From positions 28,167,533 through 28,231,532 of the forward strand of contig JASEVX010000006.1 in assembly GCA_031761405.1 (NCBI GenBank): DNA of 64,000 nt, given 5' to 3'. The notes beneath the pieces are model-generated. The model was not told the origin of the DNA. It did no database searches and was given only the letters and a program-made list of their open reading frames with translations. The stretch comes from Serripes groenlandicus (lineage: Eukaryota; Mollusca; Bivalvia; Cardiida; Cardiidae). A program made the translations under genes and the position numbers. Shown piece after piece: positions 31,575 to 43,900 of this stretch; positions within the stretch are counted from its first letter, which is position 1; each line of letters opens with the position of its first letter.

Positions 31575-32747
31575 CATGTAAAAGCCCCCTGGCGGCCATA
31601 GATTTTGACCAATCTACATGGCTTGAAGGAATCTGATACAGGGTCAACCTAGGAATATTTCTACAAAATTATTTGAGGAGATTTTTTTCACTTTAGCCAT
31701 ATAAGGCAAAATAGCCCCGCCCTCTGGCGGCCCTGTTTTTCGACCAATCAACATGGCTTGAAGGAATCTGGTAGAGGGTCCATTTCTACAAAATTATTTG
31801 AAAATGGCCAAACACTTTCGGAGAAGATTTTTAAGTTTTAACTATAGCCATATAAGGCAAAATAGCCCCGCCACCTGATGGCCATGTTTTTTTGACAAAT
31901 CAACTTGCCTTGAAGGAATCTGATAGAGATTCACCAAAAAAACATTTCTACAAAAGTATTTGAAAATTGGCCTGACACTTTCGGAGGAGAAGATTTTTCA
32001 CTATAGCCCATATAACGCAAAATAGCTCCCCCTCTGGCGTCCAAGTTTTTCGACCAATCAACATGGCTTGAAGGAATCTGACAGAGGGTCACCGAAGGAA
32101 CATTTCTACAAAATTATTTGAAAATCGGACCGACGTGTTGGGAGGAGAAGATTTTTTAAGTTTTCACTTTAGCCATATAAGGCAAAAGAGCCCCGCCCTC
32201 TGGAGGCCCTGTTTTTCGACCAATCAACATGGCTTGAAGGAATCTGGTAGAGGGTCCATTTCTACAAAATTATTTGAAAATTGGCCAAACATTTTCGGAG
32301 AAGATTTTTAAGTTTTAACTATAGCCTTATAAGGCAAAATAGCACCGCCCCCTGATGGCCATGTTTTTCGACCAATCAACATGGCTTGAAGGAATCTGAC
32401 AGAGGGTCACCCAAGGAACATTTCTACAAAATTATTTGAAAATCGGACCGACGTTTTGGGAGGAGAAGATTTTTTAAGTTTTCATTTTAGCCATATAAGG
32501 AGAAGATTTTTTAAGTTTTCACTATTGTTTTCTTTCGGTTGCAATGGAAACCAGAATTTTGCATGGATCCAAAAAAATTGAAAGAATTTAGGAGAGGACA
32601 TTGAGAGGATGCTTCCTATGAAGTTTAATCCCAATTGGCCAAGTGGTTAGGGAGAAGTTGTTTGAAGCAAAAAGTTTACGGACACACACACAACAGACAA
32701 TTCGCCATGACATAAGCTCGACTGTCGACTAAACAGTGGAGCTAAAC
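31575..32747 (-). repeat. Modular repeat family F, six-module copy
   Basis: Inverted relative to 18250-18996. It has six modules with AATCAACATGGCTTGAAGGA and CCCCGCCCTCTGG. It ends with GACACACACACAACAGACAATTC and hairpin TAAGCTCGACTG...CAGTGGAGCT. Confidence 0.78.
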
Positions 32748-32999
32748 AGAGAAGAAAATATTGTTACAAAAGGAGAAATTAATGTTTTCAAAATATGTGT
32801 GTTACAAATGATTCAAAATTGTCTGTATGTGGGAAAGGGTTCATGATTAATTTAAAATTTAATCAGGAAGAACATCTTGAAATCTTAAGTACATCCTTAG
32901 TTACTGGGTAATTTTTATGAATATCTAGAAATCAAGTTAAAAATTTTGTGTGAAAAAATAAATTGTTCAATGTGTGCAGTTTCTATTTTTGTCATGATG

Positions 33000-34480
33000 T
33001 TTAACGCTTTTTCCAACTGGCAGCAAAATGTTGATGCATCTGCAGTTGACGACTCTTTAAAACATTTAGTAAGAAGAAATGATCATAATTGCCAATTTCT
33101 CCTTTTGCCAAAATGTTTTTAACTCTCTCTTCAAATAATTAAAATTTAAAATTTGGAGATTTTCAGTATTTTTGCACTTATGTTTTCAAAGTCGTCTGCT
33201 GCAGATGTGTTGCATGTGAGAATGGATCAAAAGGCTTTGTGCTTAGGTAGCATCGAAATTGCGTATGTACCTGGGAAGGATTTAATACATATAACTATTT
33301 TCTAATTAATACTGTTTATAATATATTAGTCAAAGAAAATTGCACAAAAATATATACAAGATCATAATTTCTACATTGAGAATTCACAAAAAATATCCAT
33401 TGGTTGATGCTAGATGACTGTAACAGCATTTTTTTTTATAGAAATTAAAATCTAAATGAAGTTGAAAAAATTATGAGAAAAGGAGAAATTGCACACTTGG
33501 GACAATTTCACCTTTTTCAAAAGTCGTCTGCCACCAAATGTGTCATAAGTGGTCTTTATTAGAAGGAAGATGATTAAAAACACCAATGCAGCAGACAACA
33601 GGAGTACTGGTAATGAATGTAGTAAACCCTTTCCCACAAATCTGCAGCAGATGACTCTAAAATTAAGGTCAAAATATTAAAAATCTCAATAAATGAACAT
33701 GTAATTATTGAATAGAATTGAAATTATTTTATCAAATCTCATTACAATCCGTTTCTCCTTTTGGCAAAATGTTTTCGAAGGTCTTCTATTGAAACTGTGT
33801 CAGAAAGAGTCTGCAGGCTGGAGAGGGTGTTAACCCTTTCCCTCACACGACAATTCTGTAGTAGACGTCTTTGAACATATTTTTTCAAAAAATGGAAAAT
33901 CTCTTTAATTGAATGGATAACCTATGTCTTAAAGTGGAAAACATTGTGACAAAAGGAGCAATTGCTCGTTCTGAGCAATTTCTTCTTTTGTCTCTATGTT
34001 TTCAAAAAGCTGTCTGCTAAAGAGGCGTCATTCAAGCGTCTATATGAGGGAAAGGGTTAAAAGGTACACACTGTGTCTCCTGCCAAACAGACTAATGGAC
34101 AGACAGCAGAGAAGTGAACCCTATATGTCATCTAGCCAATACAGAACAAGTTGTCATTCAAGCATGATTATCTATATAACATGATTTACATCTTTTGGCA
34201 TGTGTGACTAAATAATTCGTCACCCGAAAACCAACCTTTGAGGGTTTGAACTTAACCCTTTCCCATATTAAGACCCTTTCTGATACCTCTCCAGCAGACA
34301 ACTTTTGAAAATAGTGTGTCAAAAGGAGAAATTGCTCTTAAAGAGCAATTTCTCCTTTTGCAAAAATGTTTTCAACTTTATTCAATAATTGCTCTTTCAC
34401 GTTAAAAGCAGTTTCTATATTTTTGACTAAATATTTTCAAAGTAGTCTGTTGCAGATTTGCTGCATTTGTTTGTGGCAAA
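33000..34480. mobile_element. Run of family A MITEs
   Basis: Old copy 33000-33231, diverged copy 33622-33833, young reverse copy 33830-34060 sharing the TTAA at 33830 with its neighbour, and a truncated forward copy from 34252 to about 34480. Between 33231 and 33620 only decayed fragments are seen. Confidence 0.7.
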
Positions 34481-35146
34481 ATAATTATAATTACGATCAA
34501 ATTGCATACTAGTATATTCCGTTTGTGGTCATTATAATTTCCCAGAGGCTGTCAGGAAGCTTGTTGGGCTAGATCTAGTGCTGGTGGCTAAATCCCCAAA
34601 ATATTTTTTGGGTACCGACTTATATAATCACTAACAAGAGCGCTGTGTATCGAACATCAACGCTCATTTGTTTTTCTTTAAGTAAAAAAAAAAAGGGACA
34701 TTTCTGAATAATTATTAAAGCTAGAGTTATGTGACTTTGTATAGACAAGGATATTGTTCCTTGGAACATGTGTACCAAGTTTCGTTTAAAGTTGTCGAAC
34801 AGTTATTGAGTTATGAGATAAGGTTAAAGTTTTGTTATGACACAGACGCATGCCTGGAAAAACAGACTAGCTTATAAAACATACAGTGCATAAATCATTA
34901 CTTTCATCAAACATATTTTTTTTCTTCAGAAATCATCTATAAGGTACAAGTACATATGAAGAATATTTACACAGCTAAAGTATCTACAATATTATATTAC
35001 ATTGATGTCATATTAAAATAGACTGCATACAAGTAATCAGGAATCGGATGTCGCTGAATTTGTCTCTTTCGCCCACACACTAATTATCTGACAAAAGGTC
35101 TAGATAAGGAGGCATCAACAACTCTATCCCTTACAATATCTGTCTT
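34480..35146. other. Non-coding sequence without a recognised repeat
   Basis: AT-rich and mostly unique. 34640-34850 resembles 30730-30960 (GTGACTTGGTATAGACA, GTACCAAG, GAGTTATGAG), a weak dispersed repeat. No gene. Confidence 0.4.
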
Positions 35147-35754
35147 ATAACACTTTCCCTCATACGACAATTCTGCAGCAGACGACTGAACATTTTTGTC
35201 AAAACATAGAAAATCTCTATAATTGAATGGATAACCTATGACTAAAAGTGGAAAACATTGTGGCAAAAGAAGAAATTGCACGTTTTGTGCAATTTCTTCT
35301 TTTGTAACTCTGTTTTCAAAAAGCCATCTGCTGCAGAGGCGTCAGAAAGCGTCTATATGAGGGAAAGGGATAACCTCAGCAAATCCAATATTGCTGGTAT
35401 TCAAAAGAATCGTGTTAATGAAGACGTTTATTTCGAGTACCGCAACATGGGGTTTGAAGATCAAACAAGAATGAAAAACGCCATTTATCTACAACTCTGG
35501 GTGTCCACATGAATTATATGATGCATAGCCCTTTCCCTCATATAGACGCTTTCTGATGCCTCTGCAGCAGACGGCTTTTTGAAAACATAGTGACAAAAGA
35601 AGAAATTGCACAAAACGTGCAATTTCTCCTTTTGCCACAATGTTTTCCACTTTTTGTCATAGGTTATCCATTCAATTATGGAGATTTTCTATGTTTTGAC
35701 GAAATACGTTCAAAGTCGTCTGCTGCAGAATTGTCGTATGAGGGAAAGGGTTAA
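35147..35754. mobile_element. Two family A MITEs in opposite orientation
   Basis: 35147-35373 reverse (ATAA right end) and 35525-35754 forward (ATAG left end, TTAA right end). The 150 bp between them includes a stretch reading through in frame with the first (35258-35512), not considered a gene. Confidence 0.8.
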
Positions 35755-36048
35755 CGAAGCTTACCTGTATTTGGGAAAAGTGTTCATAGTAATCATCTGC
35801 TTAGAATGAGAAAACTGACACTTGCCAGTACTATTCACACTGAATACCTTTAACTTTTTCAATGCTGATTTTTTTTTAAAATGGATTTGTCAGGCTTTGG
35901 ATGAGTTCATAGCCAACACTAGGAATATGAAGATGAAAATGTTCAGTTGAGCAGCCACCAATGTAGAGCCTGGTCAGGCGGCATAGATACACCGGATGGA
36001 CTGGCTCTACATTGGTGGCACAGGTTTTTACTAAATAGCCCCCAGGTT

Positions 36049-37580
36049 CAAGAATATAGAAAATCTCTATAAATGATAGTATGTTTATTGAATAAAGTTG
36101 AAATCATTGTGGAAAATGGAGAAATTGCTCATTATGAGCAATTTTACCTTTTGCCACAATAATTTCAAAAGCCATCTGTTGCAGAGGGGTCAGAAAGCGT
36201 CTATATGTGGGAAAGGGTAAATTAGATGTAATTAATACCTCAAGGGATCGGGGAATAATGACAATATTCCCAACTTAAGCCTTCTAAAGAATAAGTTGCT
36301 TCTTTTAATCATTTCTCACATACAACAAATTTGCAGTAGACTACAGTGAAAATATTGAGACAGAAATAAAGAAAATCTCTATTAGTGAAAATTTGATCAT
36401 TGAATACATTTGAAAACGTTGTGGGAAAAGAGGAGCCTCTATATTTTCTCACCAAAGTCTTCTGCATTGAATGCATCTCAAGTAAGAAAGGCTGAACTCT
36501 TAGCAGGCTAAGGTTGTTTTTTCAGCCTGTAGTCTGCAAATTTTGAATTTTTTTTAACCATGTTTTTTGTGGAATTAGAATCTGAGTGTCAAACAGTTTA
36601 GTTCTCAGATCTGGCTCGATATTTGATTGATTGTTTGGCGTTTTACGCCACTTTCAACAATTTTTCAGTTATATCATGGCGTTTCCTTGATAAGTTACTA
36701 GTACTTCCATGTTCATTTATCCTGACACCAGCCGATCAGTCGCAATGCTAAGCCTACAACCCTGATTAGGATCCAAACTGTTTGCATATGCCATCAACGG
36801 TTGACGAAATCTGTCGCTATAGGGTGCAAAGAGTTTTAGAATGATTTTATGGGATAAAAATGCAGGAAAGTAATCTGTAAGTATTACCCTACTGAGGTAG
36901 GCGACAAAAAGGTAAAAACGTTTTACAGGTTTGTAAACATTGTTTCAATAGCTGCCTATTGTAGAGGCTTTAAAAGACTCTGTGTTGGCGGGTTTACATT
37001 TACAGCAACTAAGTATAATAACAAACTACCATTCACTCTTCATTTAGACAAGTTTTGATTGTCTCTTCAGCCCAAATCATTTTTGAATAAAAATTTAGAA
37101 GCTCACAACCAGGAAGTTTTCCTTTTCCTTAAATGTTGTATATTTTTACTAAAAGTTTCACTGTCAGTTGTCTAGTTTTCTCTTTCTTTTTCCACAACAG
37201 CAGATAAGCAGCCATCCATATTTCCATATTATTCTCTCCTCTCATGAATCAAACTTGTATTTACATGTGTCCTGATTTCCATCAATTGTTTCGACCGATT
37301 CTCCGAAATATTTCATAATAAGAGAAAGAGTACATAATGGAGACAGCCTTTAATTCCCATTTCCCACATACATACAACAAATCTACAGCAGATAACTGAA
37401 AACATTTAGGCAAAATTATGGAAAATCTCAAAAAGGGAAAGTTCAATGATTGAAAAGAATTGAAACATCCCTATTATGGCAAGACGGTGAAATTGCTCAT
37501 GATAAGCAATTTCGACTTTTGCCACAATGTTTTTAAAAGGTGTATGATGCAAAGGCTTCTCAATTTAGGAAAAGGATAAA
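36049..37580. mobile_element. Decayed MITEs and a SINE fragment
   Basis: Family A pieces at 36049-36220 (right end GGGAAAGGGTAA), 36317-36494 and 37351-37579. SINE 3' half at 36620-36775 (TGATTGATTGTTTGGCGTTT). The remainder, 36780-37340, shows nothing recognisable. Confidence 0.55.
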
Positions 37581-37852
37581 CAAAACTTCAGAATAATGTG
37601 TATTGAGAATTGGTTATTACAACTGCAAAATCTGATGTTGAACTTAAAATCATCTTTAGCAGTTGTCCTTTTTCAATAATGTTTTCAAAAGTCGTCCACT
37701 AAAAAGGTGCGAAAATTAGTATGCATTGGGAAAAGGGTCAATAGCTCAGCGTTGTGAAAATCGTCCAAACTCGTGCACATAGCTGTCTGCGATTTCATTC
37801 ATGGCAGACATAATTCACAAAAACACAATTTTACATTAAGTTTGATCCATGC

Positions 37853-37927
37853 TCAATTACTAGCTGCTCTAAACACTGCAGAAATGTCACTTTCACCGTA
37901 CCCTAAACGTCTGGCTTTTTTGTAGAG
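37853..37927 (-). CDS. Dehydrogenase terminal exon
   Basis: Acceptor CTTCCAG, 24 codons plus TGA: LYKKARRLGYGESDISAVF, then RAASN. The tail is like plant and bacterial relatives (A-R-x-L-G-x-G-x-x-D-x-S-A-V) as much as vertebrate GLYR1. It is too short to stand out as an ORF and was found by matching the family C-terminus. Confidence 0.88.
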   Translation of the reverse strand, partial: LYKKARRLGYGESDISAVFRAASN

Positions 37928-40900
37928 CTGGAAGAAAAAGATGATAAAAGAGATTAAATCAAAACGTTAACCCTCGCCCTTATGCAGACACAATTAGATG
38001 AATCTGCAGCGGAAGACTTTCGAAAACATTTCGGCAAAAGGAGAAATTGCTCTTTATCAGCATTATCTCCTTTTACAGCAATTTTTCAATTTTTGTTCTT
38101 TCATTTCTAGATTTTTTTTAAGTTATCTGATTCAGATTTGTTGTGTGTGGGGTAAAGGCTTAAACTTCTACATTTGTAAATAAAACACTTGACGATTGAT
38201 GTGATTTTGTTCAGATCTAGGTAAGTTAGCCAATACCTGGACATGTTCTTTTGCTAAACCTTTAATTCAGACGCTTTTGACGCCCCTGCTGACTATGACT
38301 TTTGAAAACATCATGGCAAAAGAAGAAATTGCTCAATACGAGCAATTTCTCCTTTTGCCACAATGTTTTCAACTATTTTCAATACTAAGTTTTGCGTAAA
38401 GGATTTCAGAGTCGCCTTCAGCAGATTTTTTTATGTGGGAAAGGGCTTAACCCTTTCCCTCATACGACAATTCTGCAGCAGACGACTTTGGACGTATTTT
38501 GTCAAAACATAGAAAATCTCCATAACTGAATGGGATAACCTATGACAAAAAGTGGAAAACATTGTGGCAAAAGGAGAAATTGCACGTTTTGTGCAATTTC
38601 TTCTTTTGTCACTATGTTTTCAAAAAGCCGTCTGCTGCAGAGGCATCAGAAAGCGTCTATATGAGGGAAAGGGTTAAGTGGCTGCTGGAGCATGATACTT
38701 TAGGACTATAGCGTATCCCTACTTTTTCAAGGTTAAATTTTCGCACACCTCCGATATCTTTCCTCCTAGCAACAACATAATATTCTGAATTTCTAAACCT
38801 TGCTAGCTGGTTAACCCTTTCCCTCATATAGACGCTTTCTGACGCCTTTTTGAAAACATAGTGACAAAAGAAGAAATTGCACTAAACGTGCAATTTCTCC
38901 TTTTACCACAATTTTTTCCTTTTTTTGTCATAGGTTATCCATTCATTTATGGAGATTTTCTATTTCTTAAAGTCGTCTGCTGCAGAATTGTCGTATATGA
39001 GGGAAAGGGTTAACAAGAGGAACAGGAGGAACATGATGGTCCTATATCCCTCACCAGATCTAATAGAAAATAGTGTTTACTCTATACATTCAAGCTAAGC
39101 AAAAGGCGTTTCAGTGGCCATATATATCCATGGATCGAAAAGATTAGAACAATCTTGGTAGAGTGACACCAAAGGAGCATTTGTGGCAAGTAACTGTCAA
39201 ATCAGGCCTATATATTTAGATGAGAACATTTTTGAAATGTTCACTATACACACATATAAGGAAAACAAGTACAACCTTGTTGTTGTTCGTTGTTTATCTA
39301 AAATTTGAACAAGCTTAGTAGTGGGTAATCCAAGGAACAGTTGCGCCAAATCAATTTCAAATTGAGCGAGTGCTTTTGTATGAGATAGTTTTTTATAATT
39401 TTTCTCTATATTATATACATTAAAAAAAAAAGGTCCTGACTTCCTCCTAATTTTGAACATTCATGGTAGTAAGTCATCTAAGGAACATGTGTGCCAAATG
39501 ATTTTTAAAACAGGACTATTCTTTTGGTCAAGAAAGTTTTTACTATACACATACGTAAGGAAAACAGGTTTTGCCCCCTACACCATTTCCCCCCGAGAAA
39601 TCAGATAAATTTGTATATCTTGGAAAAAGGCCTCCTAAGATACCTTTGTGCAGGATAATCTTCAAATCTGGCTAGTACTTTTGGACAAGAATGTTTTTAA
39701 AGTATTCACTATACATGTATATACGTATAAGGATGCCCAAACACCAGTTTTTCAACAGATCAACCCAAGTAACATTTGTACCAAATCATTTTTAAATTGG
39801 GCCAGTTTTTTTTTGGACAAGAAGATTTTCAAGTTTTGGCATTTTTCCCTTTCTGATGTCACGGCAACCAAAGTTCTACAGGGACTGACTTTCTTAAAAA
39901 ACACTTTGAATGAGGAGCACCTAAGGAACATCCCTGTGTTGTTTTTTCTAAAGAATTGGTCCATAGGTATAGAAGGAGAAGTTGTCAGTAGGAAATTGTG
40001 AAGGGGTTGGTGAGCTGAAGACACCCAATTCAAGTTCAGGGAAACATTTTATTATTCACAAATGAGTCATATCTTTACAAAGAGCACAGTGAGAGCCCTG
40101 AACCCTTCCCAACATGCAACAAATCTGCAGCAGACAATTTTAAAATATCTTGACAAAATTTTAAAAAAATCTCCAAAAAGGAAAGTATTTTTTTTGATGA
40201 AGTTGAAAAGATTGTTGCAAAAGGGGAAATACTCAGCAATTTTGCCTTTTATCACACTGTTTTCCAACTTTGTCTGCTACAGAGGTTTCAGAAAGCATCT
40301 ATATGTTGGAAAGGTTTAATTCCTTCACACAAATTGATCAATGTTACACCTTCTTTCTTGAATCTAAGTCATGTCATTTAATAGGAATTTGTTAGAATAA
40401 CATAAAAGACTCTTATTGCAGCAAAATCATAAATGTATACATTTTTGAAACAAAGGGCAGTAACTCTGCTGAGAATAATCTGATTGACACCAAATTTGAC
40501 ATTGAGCAGTATCTTGCCATAATATAACTATCCATTAAGATAACATTATATCATCATGCATTTCAAAGATTGTGAGTAAAATCAATGAAATCCAAGAAAG
40601 GGTAATAAGTCCAAGGGAGATAACTATGCTGAGAATAATCTGATGAATCAAATTTGATCCTGTTCAGTTCAATCAATAAAACATTATAAACAATTTTAAA
40701 TACATTGAAGCAAAAGAAATTGGTCGTTTTGCCATAATGTTTTCGACATGGGTCAATAATTGCATTTAAATTTAATTGATATGGATTTTTGCCTAGATAT
40801 TACAAGCATGATGAAATAACTGATTAAACCTTTCCCTCATACACCAATTCTGCAGCAGACGACTTTGAACATATTTTGTCAAAAAAAAGAAAATCTCTTT

Positions 40901-43900
40901 AAATGAATGGATATGACTTACAGTGGAAAATACTGTGGCAAAAGGAGAAATTGATCGTTTTGAGCAATTTCTTCTTTTGTCACTATGTTTTCAAAAAGCT
41001 GTCTGCTGCAGAGGCGTCAGAAAGCATCTATATGAGGAAAAGGATTAATAGGGAAGTAAACACTTCTTGTGCAACTTTCTGTAAATACCAACCACAAGAA
41101 ATGTGTGACCAGTGTAGATCCAGATCAACCAGCACATCTGTGAAGTCTGACCAGGCTCTGCACTATTTGCTTATATGTTATAAAAGGTACCAAGAAACTT
41201 CTGTAAAGCATTATGCATTTGAATCACTAGCATGAATTCCCAAGAAGGCATCTTTACCACATATTTTATAAATCACGTTAGTTGGTTTTCCTGGAGTACA
41301 ACTTAATTAACCCTTTCCCTCATATAGATGCTTTCTGGTGCCTCTGCAGCAGACAGCTTTTTGAAAACATGTTGACAAAGGAAGAAATTGCTCAAAACAA
41401 GCAATTTCTCCTTTTTGTCTCCAGGTTTTCAACTCGATTCAATTATTGTACTTTCATTCAAAGGCAGTTTCCATTTTTATTTCAGGTATATTTTCAAAGT
41501 CGTCTGCTGTATGTAGGAAAGGGTTTACAAATGTTGGCTCATAATGATGACATTGAGTCAGTGAGATATCAATTTGTATCTGGTAGATTATTCCTGATAT
41601 TTCATGGTTTAGGCAAAATAAACAAACATGACAGTCCATACCTCGTTTGCAGCTGACGTGATATAGAGAGGTTGTTCCACTTTGTCCCCGAGTTGTAGAG
41701 CTAGTCGAAGATCTTTCTGCTGGTGTTGTAATGGAAAGTGTGGATCGTATTTCTGGTTTAAAATGGCTGTGAGAAAAAATGTTATACCATATATTTGATT
41801 TTACTTCCCTCTTACAGACAACTTTTAAAGCCGCTTCTGCAGCTCACTCTTGAAAACATTGTGGCAAAAGTCCTTTTGCCACAATGTTTTCAACTTCATT
41901 CAATACCTGTCCTTTCATTTATAGAGATTCTATATTTTTTTTACTAAATTCTTTAAAATTCATCTGCTGCAGATTTGTTGTATGCAGGAAAGGGTTAACC
42001 TCATTCCCATATACATCAAACCAGTGGAAAAAACCTCCAAATGATTAGTTATTATCCCTTTCCCTCATATAAACGCTTTCGGACGCCTCTGCAGCAGACA
42101 ACTTTTGAAAACATAGTGACAAAAGAAGCAATTGCACAAAACGTGCAATTTCTCCTTTTGCCACAATGTTTTCCACTTTTTTTAGGTTATCCATTCAATT
42201 ATGGAGATTTTCTATTTTTTGACAAAATACGTTCAATGTCGTCTGCTGCAGAATTGTCGTATGAGGGTTGGGTTAATGAGCAGAAAACATTGTTGCAAAT
42301 AGGGAAATCACTCATAATGAACAATTTCTCCTTTCGCCTCGATCTTTTCAGAATTAATCTGCAGCAGATGCGTAAAAATGTAGGAAAGGGTTAAATCTGC
42401 TTTGAGAACATGTGAGATTAAAGTTTGATAAACAATACATTCATCATAGGGTAGAATTTGCTACAGCTAGAAATTTCTGTAAGGTAGATGTTGAGAGTTA
42501 CAAACATACACATCATCAGTGATGTGTTAATAAGATTGATAATATATAAAACTGCGAAAATAATGTGCACAGATGCTTTTTTCTCAATTCAATGAAGTTC
42601 AACTATAAAATAACAGCTTAAAAATGTACGGTACAATGATTGATGGAGTGCATGATCTGAGTTTTAATACCATTGTATGCTCTACCATTACACCACCAAG
42701 GCGGTCTATTGAAGAGAGGGACTTACCTTGACTTTTATGAATAATGGTTGGACATCTGAGAGAACCTATACTCAAAACTTCTGCTACATCCTCAAGGTCA
42801 AGGCCCACCTTTTCTGCCATCGCCATGGCTTCTGCGAGACTAGCGACGACGGATCCCATCACCATGTTGATAATTAACTTCATTCTTGTAGCTGCACCTG
42901 GATCTGAACCTGAACAAATGAAATATTCATTAACCCTTTTCATTCATACAGACACTTTCAGACACCTCTGCAGCAGACAGCTTTTTTGAAAAAAATGTTG
43001 AAACAAGAGGTTAGAGGCCATGATGGCTCTATGTCACTCACCTGAGTAAGTGTTTTAGGGTCCTAATTTAATTGCTCTACAAAAATAAGAAAGAAGGTCA
43101 AAAAGTCAAAAAGTCATGGTGAAGGTCATCCAAAGACAATGATGATATTTGATTGTAAAAGATCACACTAAGGTCATGGTCACATGTTTATAAATCAATG
43201 TAAAGGACATGTGACAAATAAATGAAGTTTTTATCGTGTTCACAAAGTCAATTATAAAAATTTTGCCAATTTTAAAGGGCCATAATTCAGTCATGCATGG
43301 TTTTCGAATGGAACCGAGCTCTCATGAATATCTAGCTACTGAATAAGTTTAGTAAACATCGGATAATAAATGAAGACTTCATAGTGTTCACAAGAAATTG
43401 TGTATAGACGACGGACGAAGGGCGATCACAAAAGCTCACCTTGTCACTACGTGACAGGTGAGCTAAAAAGAAGAAATTGCTCAAAATGATCAATTTCTCC
43501 TTTTATCACAATATTTTCAACTCCTTTCAATTATTGTTCTTTCTTTTAACGGGAGTTTCCATTTCTTTTCTTGAATGTTTTCAAAGCCGCCTGCTGCACA
43601 TTTGTTGTATGTGGGAAAGCTTTAAAACATCTGGGCAAAAATGTGAAAGATCCCCGTACATCGGGGATTTAAATCAATAAATAGATTTGATTCAATTGTT
43701 TCAAAAGGAGAAATTACTTATGAGTAATTTCTCCTTTTCCCATAAGGTTTTCAAAACTTGTCTACTACAGTAACTGTTGTTTTAGAAAGTGTCTCTATGT
43801 GGGAAACGGGTTAGCTGTGCCTCAACATACAAATGTTAACCCTTTCCCTCATATAGATGCTTTCCAACGCCTCTGCAGCAGACGGCATTTTGAAAACATT

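Noticed and set aside
39648..40001. 117-residue open frame
   Set aside because: Lies in a diverged family D module shared with 27-29 kb; no family resemblance and opposite-strand frame of equal length.
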